Made by a program: the position numbers and the translations under genes | NCBI GenBank assembly: GCA_934876235.1 | Contig: CAKXKM010000019.1 | Location: 1 to 30,213, forward strand | Source of the DNA: Collinsella sp. AF02-46-1 | GTDB lineage: Bacteria; Actinomycetota; Coriobacteriia; Coriobacteriales; Coriobacteriaceae | DNA length: 30,213 nt | Direction: 5' to 3' | Shown here: positions 7,491 to 14,799 of the stretch, piece after piece | How the letters are laid out: every line of letters begins with the position of its first letter | How positions within the stretch are numbered: the stretch's first letter is position 1 | Notes under the pieces: model-generated | Databases searched by the model: none | Told to the model about the DNA's origin: nothing | The model's input: only the letters and a program-made list of their open reading frames with translations

Positions 7491-8957
7491 TTGTCACAGT
7501 TCACCGATATCAGCCGCATTAACGTGTGCGGCGGCGACGGCGGAGCCGGATGCATGTCGTTTAGGCGCGAGGCATTTGTCCCCAAGGGCGGCCCCGATGG
7601 CGGCGACGGCGGTCGTGGCGGCAATGTCGTCATCCAGGCCGATGCTCAGCTGTCTTCGTTGATCGATTACCGCTTTAAGCATCACTTCCGCGCCGAACGC
7701 GGCACGCACGGGCAGGGTGCCCGTCGTAACGGTAAGAGCGGCGAGGACCTGATCCTGAAGGTTCCCATGGGCACCGTGGTGCGCGAGCTCGACCCCGAGA
7801 CGCAGACCCCGATGTTCGAGATTGCCGATCTGGTGCACGATGGCGAGCGCGTTGTCGTGGCACCCGGCGGTGCCGGTGGCCTGGGCAACACGCACTTTGT
7901 GACGTCGGTGCGCCGCGCGCCCGCGTTCGCTCAGCTGGGCGAACCGGCCGAGGAGCACTGGATTGAGCTCGAGATGAAGCTAATGGCCGATGCCGCACTC
8001 GTGGGCTTCCCCTCAGTGGGCAAGTCCTCGCTTATCGCGCGCATGAGTGCCGCCCGTCCCAAGATCGCCGACTATCCGTTTACAACGCTCGTGCCGAACC
8101 TCGGCATGGTGCGTGCCGGTGAGTATTCTTACGTCGTTGCCGACGTTCCTGGTTTGATCGAGGGCGCGAGCGAGGGCAAGGGCCTGGGCCACCAGTTCCT
8201 GCGCCACATTGAGCGTACGGCGCTCATCATGCATGTCGTCGACATGACGGGCGGTTTTGAGGATCGCGAGCCGGTTGAGGATTACCGCATCATCAACCGT
8301 GAGCTCGAGCAGTATGGCGCCGAGCTTTCGGAGCGTCCGCAGATCGTCGTCGCCAACAAGTGCGATGCGCCGGGCACGGCCGACAAGATTGCCGACCTCA
8401 AGCGTGCGGCGCTCGACGACGGGCATATGTTCTTTGCCGTGTCCGCCGTGACGGGTGCCGGCCTCAATACGCTGATGCTTGCCGTGGGCGAGCAGGTGGC
8501 TAAGCTGCGAGCCGAGCTGGCGGTCTCCGATGAGCCGGTCGATCTTCGCGACGAGGAGTGGGAGCGCCGTCGCCTGCAGCGCGAGAAGCGTTTCCGCATT
8601 GTTCAGGAAGAGCCCGGTGCCTTCCGCGTGGTCGGTCGCGCCATCGAGCGCATGGTTATCCAGACCGACTGGGAAAACGAGGAAGCTGTCATCTACCTGC
8701 AGCATAAGTTTGCGCGCATGGGTGTCGACGATGCGCTCGAGAAGGCCGGCTGCCGTGCGGGCGACGAGGTCCGCATTTGCCAGCGCGCCTTTGACTTTGA
8801 GGGCGCTGAGGACTTCTCGGAGTACGAGGAGCTCGAGGACGCTGGCGAGGACGTTGCCGTTGAGGCCCTTGACGTGACCGATGCTCCGGATGAGGGCGTC
8901 GAGGTTGTCGATGCGGCGGATGTCGCGGACGATGCCGAGACCTCGGAGGGCGAGTAA
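7491..8957 (+). CDS. obgE: GTPase ObgE/CgtA
   Basis: Essential Obg-family GTPase acting in 50S subunit assembly and stress signalling. The 488-residue protein has the three expected parts: a glycine-rich Obg fold (about 1-160, with GGDGGAGCMSFRRE and GGPDGGDGGRGG), a G domain with the P-loop GFPSVGKSS at 172-180, switch motif DVPGLIEGA and NKCD at about 289-292, and the OCT domain (about 355-430, with FRVVGRAIERMV). A strongly acidic tail of about 60 residues follows, a lineage feature of unknown role. Translation starts at TTG 7491, eight bases after a perfect AGGAGG; the conserved FTDISRINVCGGDGG begins immediately after it. It lies just downstream of a terminator-like hairpin and its stop is three bases before the nadD ATG. 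Confidence 0.97.
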   Translation: MSQFTDISRINVCGGDGGAGCMSFRREAFVPKGGPDGGDGGRGGNVVIQADAQLSSLIDYRFKHHFRAERGTHGQGARRNGKSGEDLILKVPMGTVVRELDPETQTPMFEIADLVHDGERVVVAPGGAGGLGNTHFVTSVRRAPAFAQLGEPAEEHWIELEMKLMADAALVGFPSVGKSSLIARMSAARPKIADYPFTTLVPNLGMVRAGEYSYVVADVPGLIEGASEGKGLGHQFLRHIERTALIMHVVDMTGGFEDREPVEDYRIINRELEQYGAELSERPQIVVANKCDAPGTADKIADLKRAALDDGHMFFAVSAVTGAGLNTLMLAVGEQVAKLRAELAVSDEPVDLRDEEWERRRLQREKRFRIVQEEPGAFRVVGRAIERMVIQTDWENEEAVIYLQHKFARMGVDDALEKAGCRAGDEVRICQRAFDFEGAEDFSEYEELEDAGEDVAVEALDVTDAPDEGVEVVDAADVADDAETSEGE

Positions 8958-8960
8958 GCC

Positions 8961-9638
8961 ATGTCGCTGCGCGGTGGAATCGGTTTGCCCGAGCTGCCCA
9001 TAAAAGAGGGCAAAGAGTTTCGGCTTGGCATTATGGGCGGCACATTCGACCCGATTCATTACGGGCACCTGGTGACTGCCGAGCAGGCGCGCGAGTCGCT
9101 CGACTTGGACGCTGTGCTCTTTATGCCGGCGGGCTCTCCCGCCTTTAAGCTTGACAAGCCGGTGACGCCTGCCGAGGACCGTTATGCCATGACGGTCCTC
9201 GCCACCGCCGCGAACCCGGCCTTTTTGGCGAGCCGGTTCGAGATCGACCGCCCGGGCGTAACCTATACGGCTGATACGCTTCATGCCCTTCGCGACTTTT
9301 ACCCGCCGCAGGTAAAGCTCTACTTTATTACGGGCGCCGATGCGATTATCGATATCGTGACCTGGCATGATGCCGAACGAATCGCTGAGCTTGCTACCTT
9401 TATTGCGGCGACACGACCGGGCTTTGATATCGATACAGCGCGTGCCCGAATCAAAGAGTCGGGGCTGCCGTTCGACGTGCGCTATATTCAGATTCCGGCG
9501 CTGGCGATCAGCTCGACGAACATTCGTAAGCGAGTTGCCCGCGGCATGAGCGTGCGCTATCTTACGAGCGAGTCCGTGCTCGGCTACATTCGCAAACGCA
9601 GGCTATATGCCGATTTGGGCCAAGAAGATTTTGAGTGA
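8961..9638 (+). CDS. nadD: Nicotinate-nucleotide adenylyltransferase
   Basis: NadD joins ATP and nicotinate mononucleotide to make deamido-NAD, a step in NAD synthesis in the cytoplasm. The nucleotidyltransferase signature GGTFDPIHYGH is at residues 26-36 and the C-terminal ISSTNIR motif at about 183-189, both diagnostic. The 225-residue form includes about 20 residues before the conserved FRLGIMGGTFDP core; ATG 8961 is supported by GGAGGG at 8945-8950, located in the end of obgE. The stop is 12 bases before yqeK; the nadD-yqeK-rsfS order is common in bacteria. Confidence 0.96.
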   Translation: MSLRGGIGLPELPIKEGKEFRLGIMGGTFDPIHYGHLVTAEQARESLDLDAVLFMPAGSPAFKLDKPVTPAEDRYAMTVLATAANPAFLASRFEIDRPGVTYTADTLHALRDFYPPQVKLYFITGADAIIDIVTWHDAERIAELATFIAATRPGFDIDTARARIKESGLPFDVRYIQIPALAISSTNIRKRVARGMSVRYLTSESVLGYIRKRRLYADLGQEDFE

Positions 9639-9650
9639 TGGGGGTCTACG

Positions 9651-10259
9651 TTGTCGGTAGGGGATCAGTTTGAGGGCGATGAGCGCGCACTGCTCAAGCG
9701 CATTCAAGAGCTGCTCGATGTTCGCATGAAGGATAAGCGCAAGCGCTATGTGCATTCGCTGGGTGTTGCCGAGACCGCACTTCATCTGGCCGAGGTCTAC
9801 GGCGTTGACCGCTTTGATGCCGCTGCTGCCGGTCTGATCCACGACTGGGACAAAGTGCTCTCCGACGACGAGCTGGTTACGCGCGCTCTGCATTACGGCA
9901 TTAAGATTGCCGGCTCTCCTTCCGCCGCGACGCCGCTTTTGCATGGTCCTGTTGCCGCCTATGAGCTTCCGCAGCTTTTCCCCGAGTTGTCGCCGGCCGT
10001 TTTCCAGGCTGTCGACCGTCATACCGTGGGCGCTTGCGACATGACGCCGCTCGATATGGTGGTCTTTGTGGCCGATGCCATCGAGCCCAACCGCCACGGC
10101 GACTATGCGCATGCGCTGCGCAAGATGGTGGGGGAGTCGTCGCTCGACGAGTTGTTCTTCTCCTGTTTTGCGCAGGGTTTGGTCTATGTGATCCAGTCCG
10201 GGCGCTATCTTTATCCCACGGCTATTTCGATTTACAACCATTACGCCCAGCTGCGCTAG
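9651..10259 (+). CDS. yqeK: YqeK-family HD-domain hydrolase (probable Ap4A hydrolase)
   Basis: HD-superfamily protein of the YqeK family; characterised relatives split diadenosine tetraphosphate symmetrically into two ADP. The metal-binding residues are visible: YVHSLGVAETA in the first helix, GLIHDWDK with His-Asp at 64-65, LLHGPVAAYEL, and DRHTVG followed by FVADAIEPNR. The product is 202 residues, the usual size. Translation starts at TTG 9651, preceded by TGATGGGGG at the nadD stop. Family known, activity inferred from homologues. Its placement between nadD and rsfS is conserved in many genomes. Confidence 0.92.
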   Translation: MSVGDQFEGDERALLKRIQELLDVRMKDKRKRYVHSLGVAETALHLAEVYGVDRFDAAAAGLIHDWDKVLSDDELVTRALHYGIKIAGSPSAATPLLHGPVAAYELPQLFPELSPAVFQAVDRHTVGACDMTPLDMVVFVADAIEPNRHGDYAHALRKMVGESSLDELFFSCFAQGLVYVIQSGRYLYPTAISIYNHYAQLR

Positions 10260-10286
10260 CTCGGGCTGTCTAGAAAGAGGTATTCC

Positions 10287-10742
10287 ATGGCCGACGAGAC
10301 CATGACCGACGAGCAGATTCTTGAACATGTGGAGCACAAGAGCTTCGCCGCCACGTCCGACCGCACTGCCGCCTCGCTGTCCGCGAGCGGTGTCGCCGCC
10401 GAGGATGTCGCCCGCGCCGCCGCACAGGCCGCCTACGACAAGAAGGGCGAGGACGTTCAGGTGCTCGACCTGACCGAGCTTTCCGACGTATGCGACTACT
10501 TTGTGCTTGCCACCGGTACCAACAACCGCCAGGTCGATTCTATCGTCGACGAGATCGAGGAGAAGGTCGCCGAGGCTTGCGGCGAGCACCCGTTCTCCAT
10601 CGAGGGTCGCGAGCAGAAGACCTGGATGCTCATGGACTACGGTTCGGTTGTCGTCCACGTCTTCACTCCCGAAGCCCGCGACTTCTACCGCCTCGAGAAA
10701 CTCTGGGGAGACGCTCCCCAGCTCCCCCTCAACCTCCTCTAG
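10287..10742 (+). CDS. rsfS: Ribosome silencing factor RsfS (Iojap/DUF143 family)
   Basis: RsfS binds L14 on the 50S subunit and blocks subunit joining when nutrients are short. The family core occupies about residues 35-145, with LDLTELSDVCDYFVLATGTN, VDSIVDEIEEKV, WMLMDYGSVVVHVF and ARDFYRLEKLWGDAP. The product (151 residues) is longer than usual because of an N-terminal extension of about 32 residues of low conservation; an in-frame GTG at 10329 would shorten this, but ATG 10287 has the better ribosome binding site (GAAAGAGG, 10273-10280). It is the last gene before a strong terminator and is convergent with dinB. Confidence 0.94.
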   Translation: MADETMTDEQILEHVEHKSFAATSDRTAASLSASGVAAEDVARAAAQAAYDKKGEDVQVLDLTELSDVCDYFVLATGTNNRQVDSIVDEIEEKVAEACGEHPFSIEGREQKTWMLMDYGSVVVHVFTPEARDFYRLEKLWGDAPQLPLNLL

Positions 10743-10780
10743 TAGCTCATTTGAGACGGGGTTTAGCTACCCTCACGCAT

Positions 10781-10827
10781 ATCGCCGGGGGGGGGGGGGT
10801 TTTAGCACCAGCCCGGCGGTGTTTTTT
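10781..10827 (+). terminator. Intrinsic terminator after rsfS with a 13-G run in the loop
   Basis: CGCCGGG (10783-10789) pairs with CCCGGCG (10812-10818), extended by a T-G and an A-T pair, and is followed by GTTTTTT (10821-10827). The loop begins inside an uninterrupted run of 13 G (10787-10799), so several stem registers are possible. On the minus strand no T-run follows, so it does not look like a terminator for dinB. Confidence 0.8.
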
Positions 10828-10839
10828 GCCCAAAGGCGG

Positions 10840-12093
10840 TTAATCGTTGAAGCGGGATTGGCGGCCGAAGGATAGGGCGGTGTCGCCGAATTTGTCTCGG
10901 ACGGCGTCGATGGCGACGGAGAGGTCGCGGCGGTCGCTGGATTGGGCTCCGCGATCATCGATCTCGCAGAACAGGTCGGTCTGGATGCCGCCTTGGTGGT
11001 CGAAGTCGCTCATGCCGATGCCCGCTAAGCGAACATGCATGCCTTCCTGCCAGATGTTGTCGAGCAGTTCGAGCGCAACCGCCACGAAGATGTTCTCATC
11101 GTCGGTCGGATGAAGCAGTCGGCGCTGTGCCGAGCGACCGCTTCCATACGAATACTTAAGCTTGAGCGTTACCGTGGCACCCGTCAGCCCCTGACGGCGC
11201 AGACGGCGTCCCACTGACTCTCCCAACAGCGCAATCGCCGCCTCAATATCCCTACGCTCAGTCAAATCTTTCGCAAAGGTGCGTTCATTGCTGACCGACT
11301 TGACCTCGCGCTCTTCGTCGAGACTCGTGACTTCAGAGATTTCGAGTCCCAGCGCACGCTGGCGCATGCGTTCGCCGTTGACGCCAAAAATAGAGGCCAG
11401 TGTGGACTCAGGCGCGCGCGAAAGCTCGCCGAGGGTGTAGATGCGCATGCGGCGCAGTCGCTCCTCGGCCGAGCGTCCGATGCCGCTCATGGCAGATGCC
11501 GGCAGCGCGGCCAAAAAGCGCTGCTCGGTTCCGGGGCGCACGATGGTCAGCCCAAACGGCTTATCCCGCTCGCTTGCGATCTTTGCGACCGTCTTGTTGC
11601 AGCCCACGCCAATGGAGCAGGTCACTCCCAGCCCTGCCACGCGGTCGCTTATACGCCGCGCAACCAGCAGCGGGTCTTCGGGCGCAAAGCGACCCGGTGT
11701 GATATCGATAAAGGCTTCGTCGATGGATACGCGCTCGACGCGCGGGGTCTCGTCGGCGAGAATCGCCATGACCTGCGCGCTCACCTCGCGGTAGCGGTCG
11801 AAGTGCCCGTGTGTCCAAATGGCCTGAGGACACAGACGCCGTGCCTCGGCCGAGGGCATGGCGGAGTGCACGCCAAAGCGACGTGCCTCATATGAACACG
11901 TGGACACGACGCCACGCGAATCGGCGTCTCCGCCCACGATGAGCGGTTTTCCGCGCCATTCGGGATGGTCGAGCATTTCCACGCTCGCAAAAAACGCATC
12001 GAGGTCCATGAGGCCCACCGCCGGACCCGTCCAGGGAGGCGGCGTGACGCCCATGGCATCCTCATAACCGTATGTATGTTCGCGTCTTTCCAT
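10840..12093 (-). CDS. dinB: DNA polymerase IV (Y-family translesion polymerase)
   Basis: Error-prone lesion-bypass polymerase. The 417-residue protein shows the palm motifs DLDAFFASVE (about 30-39, metal Asp30 and aromatic gate Phe35) and SIDEAF (123-128, second acidic pair), the segment STCSYEARRFGVHSAMPS, a helix-hairpin-helix region (LRRMRIYTLGELSRAP) and the little-finger domain with SNERTF. A likely sliding-clamp binding peptide QTDLF lies at about 371-375. It is the only minus-strand gene here. ATG 12093 has no ribosome binding site but a TATACT box seven bases upstream, suggesting a leaderless message; an in-frame ATG 13 codons later (12052-12054), preceded by GAGGA, is the alternative start. 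No LexA-type operator was recognised. DinB is preferred over ImuB because the catalytic acidic residues are intact. Confidence 0.95.
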   Translation of the reverse strand: MERREHTYGYEDAMGVTPPPWTGPAVGLMDLDAFFASVEMLDHPEWRGKPLIVGGDADSRGVVSTCSYEARRFGVHSAMPSAEARRLCPQAIWTHGHFDRYREVSAQVMAILADETPRVERVSIDEAFIDITPGRFAPEDPLLVARRISDRVAGLGVTCSIGVGCNKTVAKIASERDKPFGLTIVRPGTEQRFLAALPASAMSGIGRSAEERLRRMRIYTLGELSRAPESTLASIFGVNGERMRQRALGLEISEVTSLDEEREVKSVSNERTFAKDLTERRDIEAAIALLGESVGRRLRRQGLTGATVTLKLKYSYGSGRSAQRRLLHPTDDENIFVAVALELLDNIWQEGMHVRLAGIGMSDFDHQGGIQTDLFCEIDDRGAQSSDRRDLSVAIDAVRDKFGDTALSFGRQSRFND

Positions 12094-12099
12094 GTCATG

Positions 12100-12105
12100 A
12101 GTATA
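12100..12105 (-). promoter_or_regulatory. Candidate -10 box of dinB (leaderless start)
   Basis: On the minus strand TATACT occupies 12105 to 12100, placing a transcription start at or within a base or two of the dinB ATG (12093). No matching -35 hexamer is seen 16-18 bp upstream, so the call rests on the -10 box and the absence of a ribosome binding site. Confidence 0.4.
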
Positions 12106-12137
12106 CCGCGCAGCTCATGTGAGGTGCGTGTATGTGC

Positions 12138-12238
12138 TTGCAAATCCCGAATTCTTGTCTAAGATATGGATTTGCCCTCGACTACACCGAAGAAGTTGGT
12201 CTCACGGACTTCACCTGCCCGCGTCGATGGCGTATTAT
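12138..12238 (+). promoter_or_regulatory. Two candidate promoters of the rpsP operon
   Basis: The distal one is TTGCAA (12138-12143), 16 bp, TAAGAT (12160-12165). The proximal one is TTCACC (12210-12215), 17 bp, TATTAT (12233-12238), giving a start near 12245 and a leader of about 50 bases. The whole dinB-rpsP intergenic region (12094-12294) holds no gene. Either or both could be used; neither is perfect. Confidence 0.55.
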
Positions 12239-12260
12239 GTTCAACTGTTTGTTTGTAGTT

Positions 12261-12275
12261 GCAGCCTAAAGCTGC
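12261..12275 (+). promoter_or_regulatory. Leader hairpin before rpsP
   Basis: GCAGC (12261-12265) and GCTGC (12271-12275) form a 5-bp stem with a five-base loop, seven bases upstream of the GGAGGAG ribosome binding site (12282-12288). It has no T-run, so it is a structured leader element rather than a terminator; function unknown. Confidence 0.35.
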
Positions 12276-12294
12276 TTGGTTGGAGGAGTTTCCT

Positions 12295-12540
12295 TTGGCA
12301 GTCAAGATTCGCCTTGCTCGTCACGGCGCTAAGAAGCGTCCGTACTACCGTGTCGTCGTCGCCGATTCCCGCGCCCCGCGTGACGGTCGCATCATCGAGG
12401 AGGTTGGCCGCTACAACCCGATGACCGCCCCCAAGACCATCAACCTCGACCTCGAGAAGATCGCCGACTGGCAGTCCAAGGGCGCTCAGCTTACCGACGC
12501 CGTCGCCGCTCTGGTCAAGGCCGCCAACGAGGGCGAGTAG
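12295..12540 (+). CDS. rpsP: 30S ribosomal protein S16
   Basis: Small-subunit ribosomal protein S16. The 81-residue product starts MAVKIRLARHGAKKRPYYRV and continues VVADSRAPRDGRIIEEVGRY, diagnostic of the family. Translation begins at TTG 12295, seven bases after GGAGGAG (12282-12288); an earlier in-frame opening at 12259 precedes the ribosome binding site and is not used. The TAG stop gives a normal-length S16, but 16 more in-frame sense codons encoding a lysine-rich tail follow before TAA (see the next entry). First gene of the rpsP-khpA-rimM-trmD-lepB group, an order widely conserved in Gram-positive bacteria. Confidence 0.97.
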   Translation: MAVKIRLARHGAKKRPYYRVVVADSRAPRDGRIIEEVGRYNPMTAPKTINLDLEKIADWQSKGAQLTDAVAALVKAANEGE

Positions 12541-12591
12541 ACCGAGACCGTCGTCAAGAAGTCCAAGAAGCAGCTCGCCAAAGAGGAGTAA
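12541..12591 (+). other. In-frame coding-like tail after the rpsP stop
   Basis: Immediately after the rpsP TAG the same frame reads TETVVKKSKKQLAKEE and then TAA. Lysine-rich C-terminal tails occur on S16 of some actinobacteria, and codon choice matches the neighbouring ribosomal genes (AAG for Lys, GTC, CTC). A single C-to-T change (CAG to TAG) would have produced the stop. It may be a recently lost tail, a low-level readthrough product or a base error. The stretch also carries the ribosome binding site of khpA. Confidence 0.55.
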
Positions 12592-12594
12592 ATC

Positions 12595-12879
12595 GTGCCT
12601 GAGGTTGACGCTGCACAGCTCGAGGGTGAGGCAATGCTCTCAGATCGCATCGCCGATCTCGTCGAATATCTCGTTGTTCAGATCGTCGACGACCCGGATT
12701 CCGTGAGCCTTGAGGTCATCGATGGTGACGACGCCTCTACGATCGAGGTTTCTGTCGCCGAGGATGACGTCGCTAAGGTCATCGGCCGTCGTGGCCGTAC
12801 CATCAAGGCCATTCGCACGCTCGCCCGTGCACTGGCCGCTCGCCTCGACACTGCTGTCGAGGTAGAGGTTCTGGGCTAG
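12595..12879 (+). CDS. khpA: KH-domain RNA-binding protein KhpA
   Basis: Small single KH-domain protein of the KhpA (YlqC) type, which in other Gram-positive bacteria binds RNA together with KhpB. The GxxG loop is GRRG at 64-67 within VAKVIGRRGRTIKAIR; the preceding LVEYLVVQIVDDPDSV matches the family start. GTG 12595, preceded by AAAGAGGAG, gives 94 residues; ATG 12634, preceded by GAGGGTGAGG, gives 81 residues, nearer the usual length, so the start is uncertain. It lies between rpsP and rimM as in many Firmicutes and actinobacteria. The partner khpB is not in this window. Confidence 0.92.
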   Translation: MPEVDAAQLEGEAMLSDRIADLVEYLVVQIVDDPDSVSLEVIDGDDASTIEVSVAEDDVAKVIGRRGRTIKAIRTLARALAARLDTAVEVEVLG

Positions 12880-12883
12880 GACC

Positions 12884-13405
12884 TTGAGGTCCCAGTACAA
12901 AAACATCGCCCGTGTGGTCAAGCCGCACGGAAGGAAGGGGGAGGTCCTCGCGCAGCCGCTGCGGGGGCTTCCTTCTGTATTAGAGCCGGGTATGCGCGTC
13001 GCCCTGACGCCGCCGGCGCTCAAGCGCGACCGCTTTTGCACGGTCGTGTCCGTCACCGATACGGGCGATGGCGATCTGGTCTCGTTTGAGGGCATTGACG
13101 ACTTGACGGCCGCCGAGGGCATCACGGGATGCTATGTGTTGGCAAATCGTGACGATTTTGAGCTCGATTCACTCGACGCCGCCTATACCGACCTGATGGG
13201 TCGCGAGGTGGTCGACGAGCGCTTCGGTTCACTCGGCACGATCGTCGAGATCATGTCGACGCCCGCTAACGATGTTTGGGTTGTCGAGGGTGATCGGTAC
13301 GGCGAGGTGCTGATTCCCGTGATCGAGCAGGTTGTGCTTGATCTTCCCGACACAGGAACAATTTCCGTCCACGTTATGGACGGCCTGATCGATATGGACA
13401 AGTAG
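12884..13405 (+). CDS. rimM: Ribosome maturation factor RimM
   Basis: RimM assists assembly of the 30S head by binding S19. The 173-residue protein has the usual two beta-barrel domains: an N-terminal part (about 1-90, with NIARVVKPHGRKGEV and GCYVLANRDDF at its end) and a C-terminal PRC-barrel (about 95-170, LMGREVVDERFGSLGTIVEI, NDVWVVEGDRYGEVLIPVI). Start at TTG 12884, five bases after the khpA stop; only a weak GGCTAGGA precedes it, so translation is probably coupled to khpA. Its stop overlaps the GGGAGG ribosome binding site of trmD, and the two genes are functionally linked in many bacteria. Confidence 0.95.
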   Translation: MRSQYKNIARVVKPHGRKGEVLAQPLRGLPSVLEPGMRVALTPPALKRDRFCTVVSVTDTGDGDLVSFEGIDDLTAAEGITGCYVLANRDDFELDSLDAAYTDLMGREVVDERFGSLGTIVEIMSTPANDVWVVEGDRYGEVLIPVIEQVVLDLPDTGTISVHVMDGLIDMDK

Positions 13406-13415
13406 GGAGGAAAAC

Positions 13416-14174
13416 ATGCTGATTGAGACCCTTTCGGTCTTTCCCGAGATGTTTGAGCCCGTCATGTCCACATCGATTTTGGGCCGCGCCCGCAAGGCCG
13501 GCCTTTTTGATTTTAAGGCGTATAACCTGCGCGACTGGACGCACGACCGCCATCGTACCGTCGATGACGAGCCGTACGGCGGCGGGCAGGGCATGCTCAT
13601 GAAGGTCGAGCCTATTGTCGAGGCCATCGAGGCTATTAGCTCCGAGGGTCCTAAGCCCACCGTGGTGTTTTTTACCCCCTGTGGCGAGCCCTTTACACAG
13701 CATGTGGCCGAGCGCCTGCTCAAAAGCGAGCGCTTGCTGTTTGTGTGCAGCCGTTACGAGGGTGTCGACGAGCGTGCCTATGCGTATGCCGACGAGCGCC
13801 TGTCGATCGGCGATTACGTGCTCACGGGCGGCGAGCTTCCCGCTATGGTCGTTGCCGATGCCGTCGTACGCCTGATTCCCGGCGCCCTTGGTGACGAGAT
13901 GAGCAACGTCGACGAGTCGTTCTCGACCGCCGAGGACGGAGGCCTGCTCGAGTATGCGCAGTACACTCGCCCTGCTGAATTCAACGGCGAGGGCGTGCCG
14001 CCGGTGCTCGTGAGCGGTGACCATGCCAAGGTTGACGCCTGGCGCCGTAAGAATGCCATCGAGCGCACCTGCCGCTGGCGTCCCGACCTGATCGAGACGG
14101 CACGGCTTACGCCCCAGGAGCGCGCATACGCGCAGGAGATTCTGGACGCTTCGTATTCGCAGAGCGAGGAGTGA
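13416..14174 (+). CDS. trmD: tRNA (guanine-N1)-methyltransferase TrmD
   Basis: TrmD methylates G37 of tRNAs that read CNN-type codons using S-adenosylmethionine, preventing frameshifting. The 252-residue SPOUT-family protein starts with MLIETLSVFPEMFEPVM and shows GGGQGMLMKVEP, SRYEGVDERA and the knot segment SIGDYVLTGGELPAMVVAD, all diagnostic. ATG 13416 is five bases after GGGAGG (13405-13410). The stop lies next to the lepB start, within a GTGAGAATG sequence. High confidence on family and function. Confidence 0.97.
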   Translation: MLIETLSVFPEMFEPVMSTSILGRARKAGLFDFKAYNLRDWTHDRHRTVDDEPYGGGQGMLMKVEPIVEAIEAISSEGPKPTVVFFTPCGEPFTQHVAERLLKSERLLFVCSRYEGVDERAYAYADERLSIGDYVLTGGELPAMVVADAVVRLIPGALGDEMSNVDESFSTAEDGGLLEYAQYTRPAEFNGEGVPPVLVSGDHAKVDAWRRKNAIERTCRWRPDLIETARLTPQERAYAQEILDASYSQSEE

Positions 14175-14176
14175 GA

Positions 14177-14740
14177 ATGGTTCCATCGCAGCATTCCGCG
14201 TTGAGGGGCGCTTTTGAGTGGGTCGCGGTCATCGCGATCGCGCTCGTGGCCACCTTCCTGATCCGCACCTTTGTGGTCGAGCCCTTTGTGGTACCCACCG
14301 GCTCCATGGAGGACACGATCGAGATTGGCGACCAGATCCTGGCACAAAAGGTGAGCCTCGAGCTCGGTCAGCCCGTCAAACAGGGTGATATCGTGGTGTT
14401 CCACAACCCCGATGTCACTTCCGAGCATGATGTTCTTGTCAAGCGTGTTATTGCCACGGCCGGCCAGACGGTCGACCTGCAGGACGGCAAGGTGGTCGTT
14501 GACGGCCAAGCGCTCGATGAGGACTATACGACGGGCATGAGCTGGCCGCTTTCGGTCCAAGCGCCTGGCGCCCAGGTGAGTTATCCCTACACCGTTCCCG
14601 ACGGGTGCGTGTGGGTGATGGGCGACAACCGCGAAAACTCTGCCGACTCGCGCTACTTTGGTCCCGTCGATCGCTCTGATTTGATCGCTGTGGCGCTTGT
14701 GCGCTACTGGCCGCTCAACCGCATCGGCGCTATCGACTAA
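14177..14740 (+). CDS. lepB: Type I signal peptidase
   Basis: Membrane-bound Ser/Lys protease that removes signal peptides from exported proteins. A transmembrane segment covers about residues 14-33; the catalytic Ser43 is in PTGSMEDTI and the general base Lys89 in VLVKRVIATAGQ; the C-terminal box GDNRENSADSRYFGPV is intact. I chose ATG 14177 (187 residues) because GAGGAG (14166-14171) is spaced correctly for it, while an in-frame GTG at 14171 overlaps that site. The location after trmD is often seen in actinobacteria. No terminator is visible before glyQ, 59 bp away. Confidence 0.95.
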   Translation: MVPSQHSALRGAFEWVAVIAIALVATFLIRTFVVEPFVVPTGSMEDTIEIGDQILAQKVSLELGQPVKQGDIVVFHNPDVTSEHDVLVKRVIATAGQTVDLQDGKVVVDGQALDEDYTTGMSWPLSVQAPGAQVSYPYTVPDGCVWVMGDNRENSADSRYFGPVDRSDLIAVALVRYWPLNRIGAID

Positions 14741-14799
14741 AAACCGCTATAGTACAGTACCTAACCGTGTAATCGTTTCGACGAGGGGATATTAGAGGC

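Noticed and set aside
12094..12180. LexA/SOS box between dinB and rpsP
   Set aside because: No CGAAC-N4-GTTCG-like or CTG-N10-CAG sequence of good quality was found.
14741..14799. T-box leader or promoter before glyQ
   Set aside because: The gap is only 59 bases, too short for a T-box. TATAGT (14748-14753) has no -35 partner at 16-18 bp, so it is not listed as a promoter.
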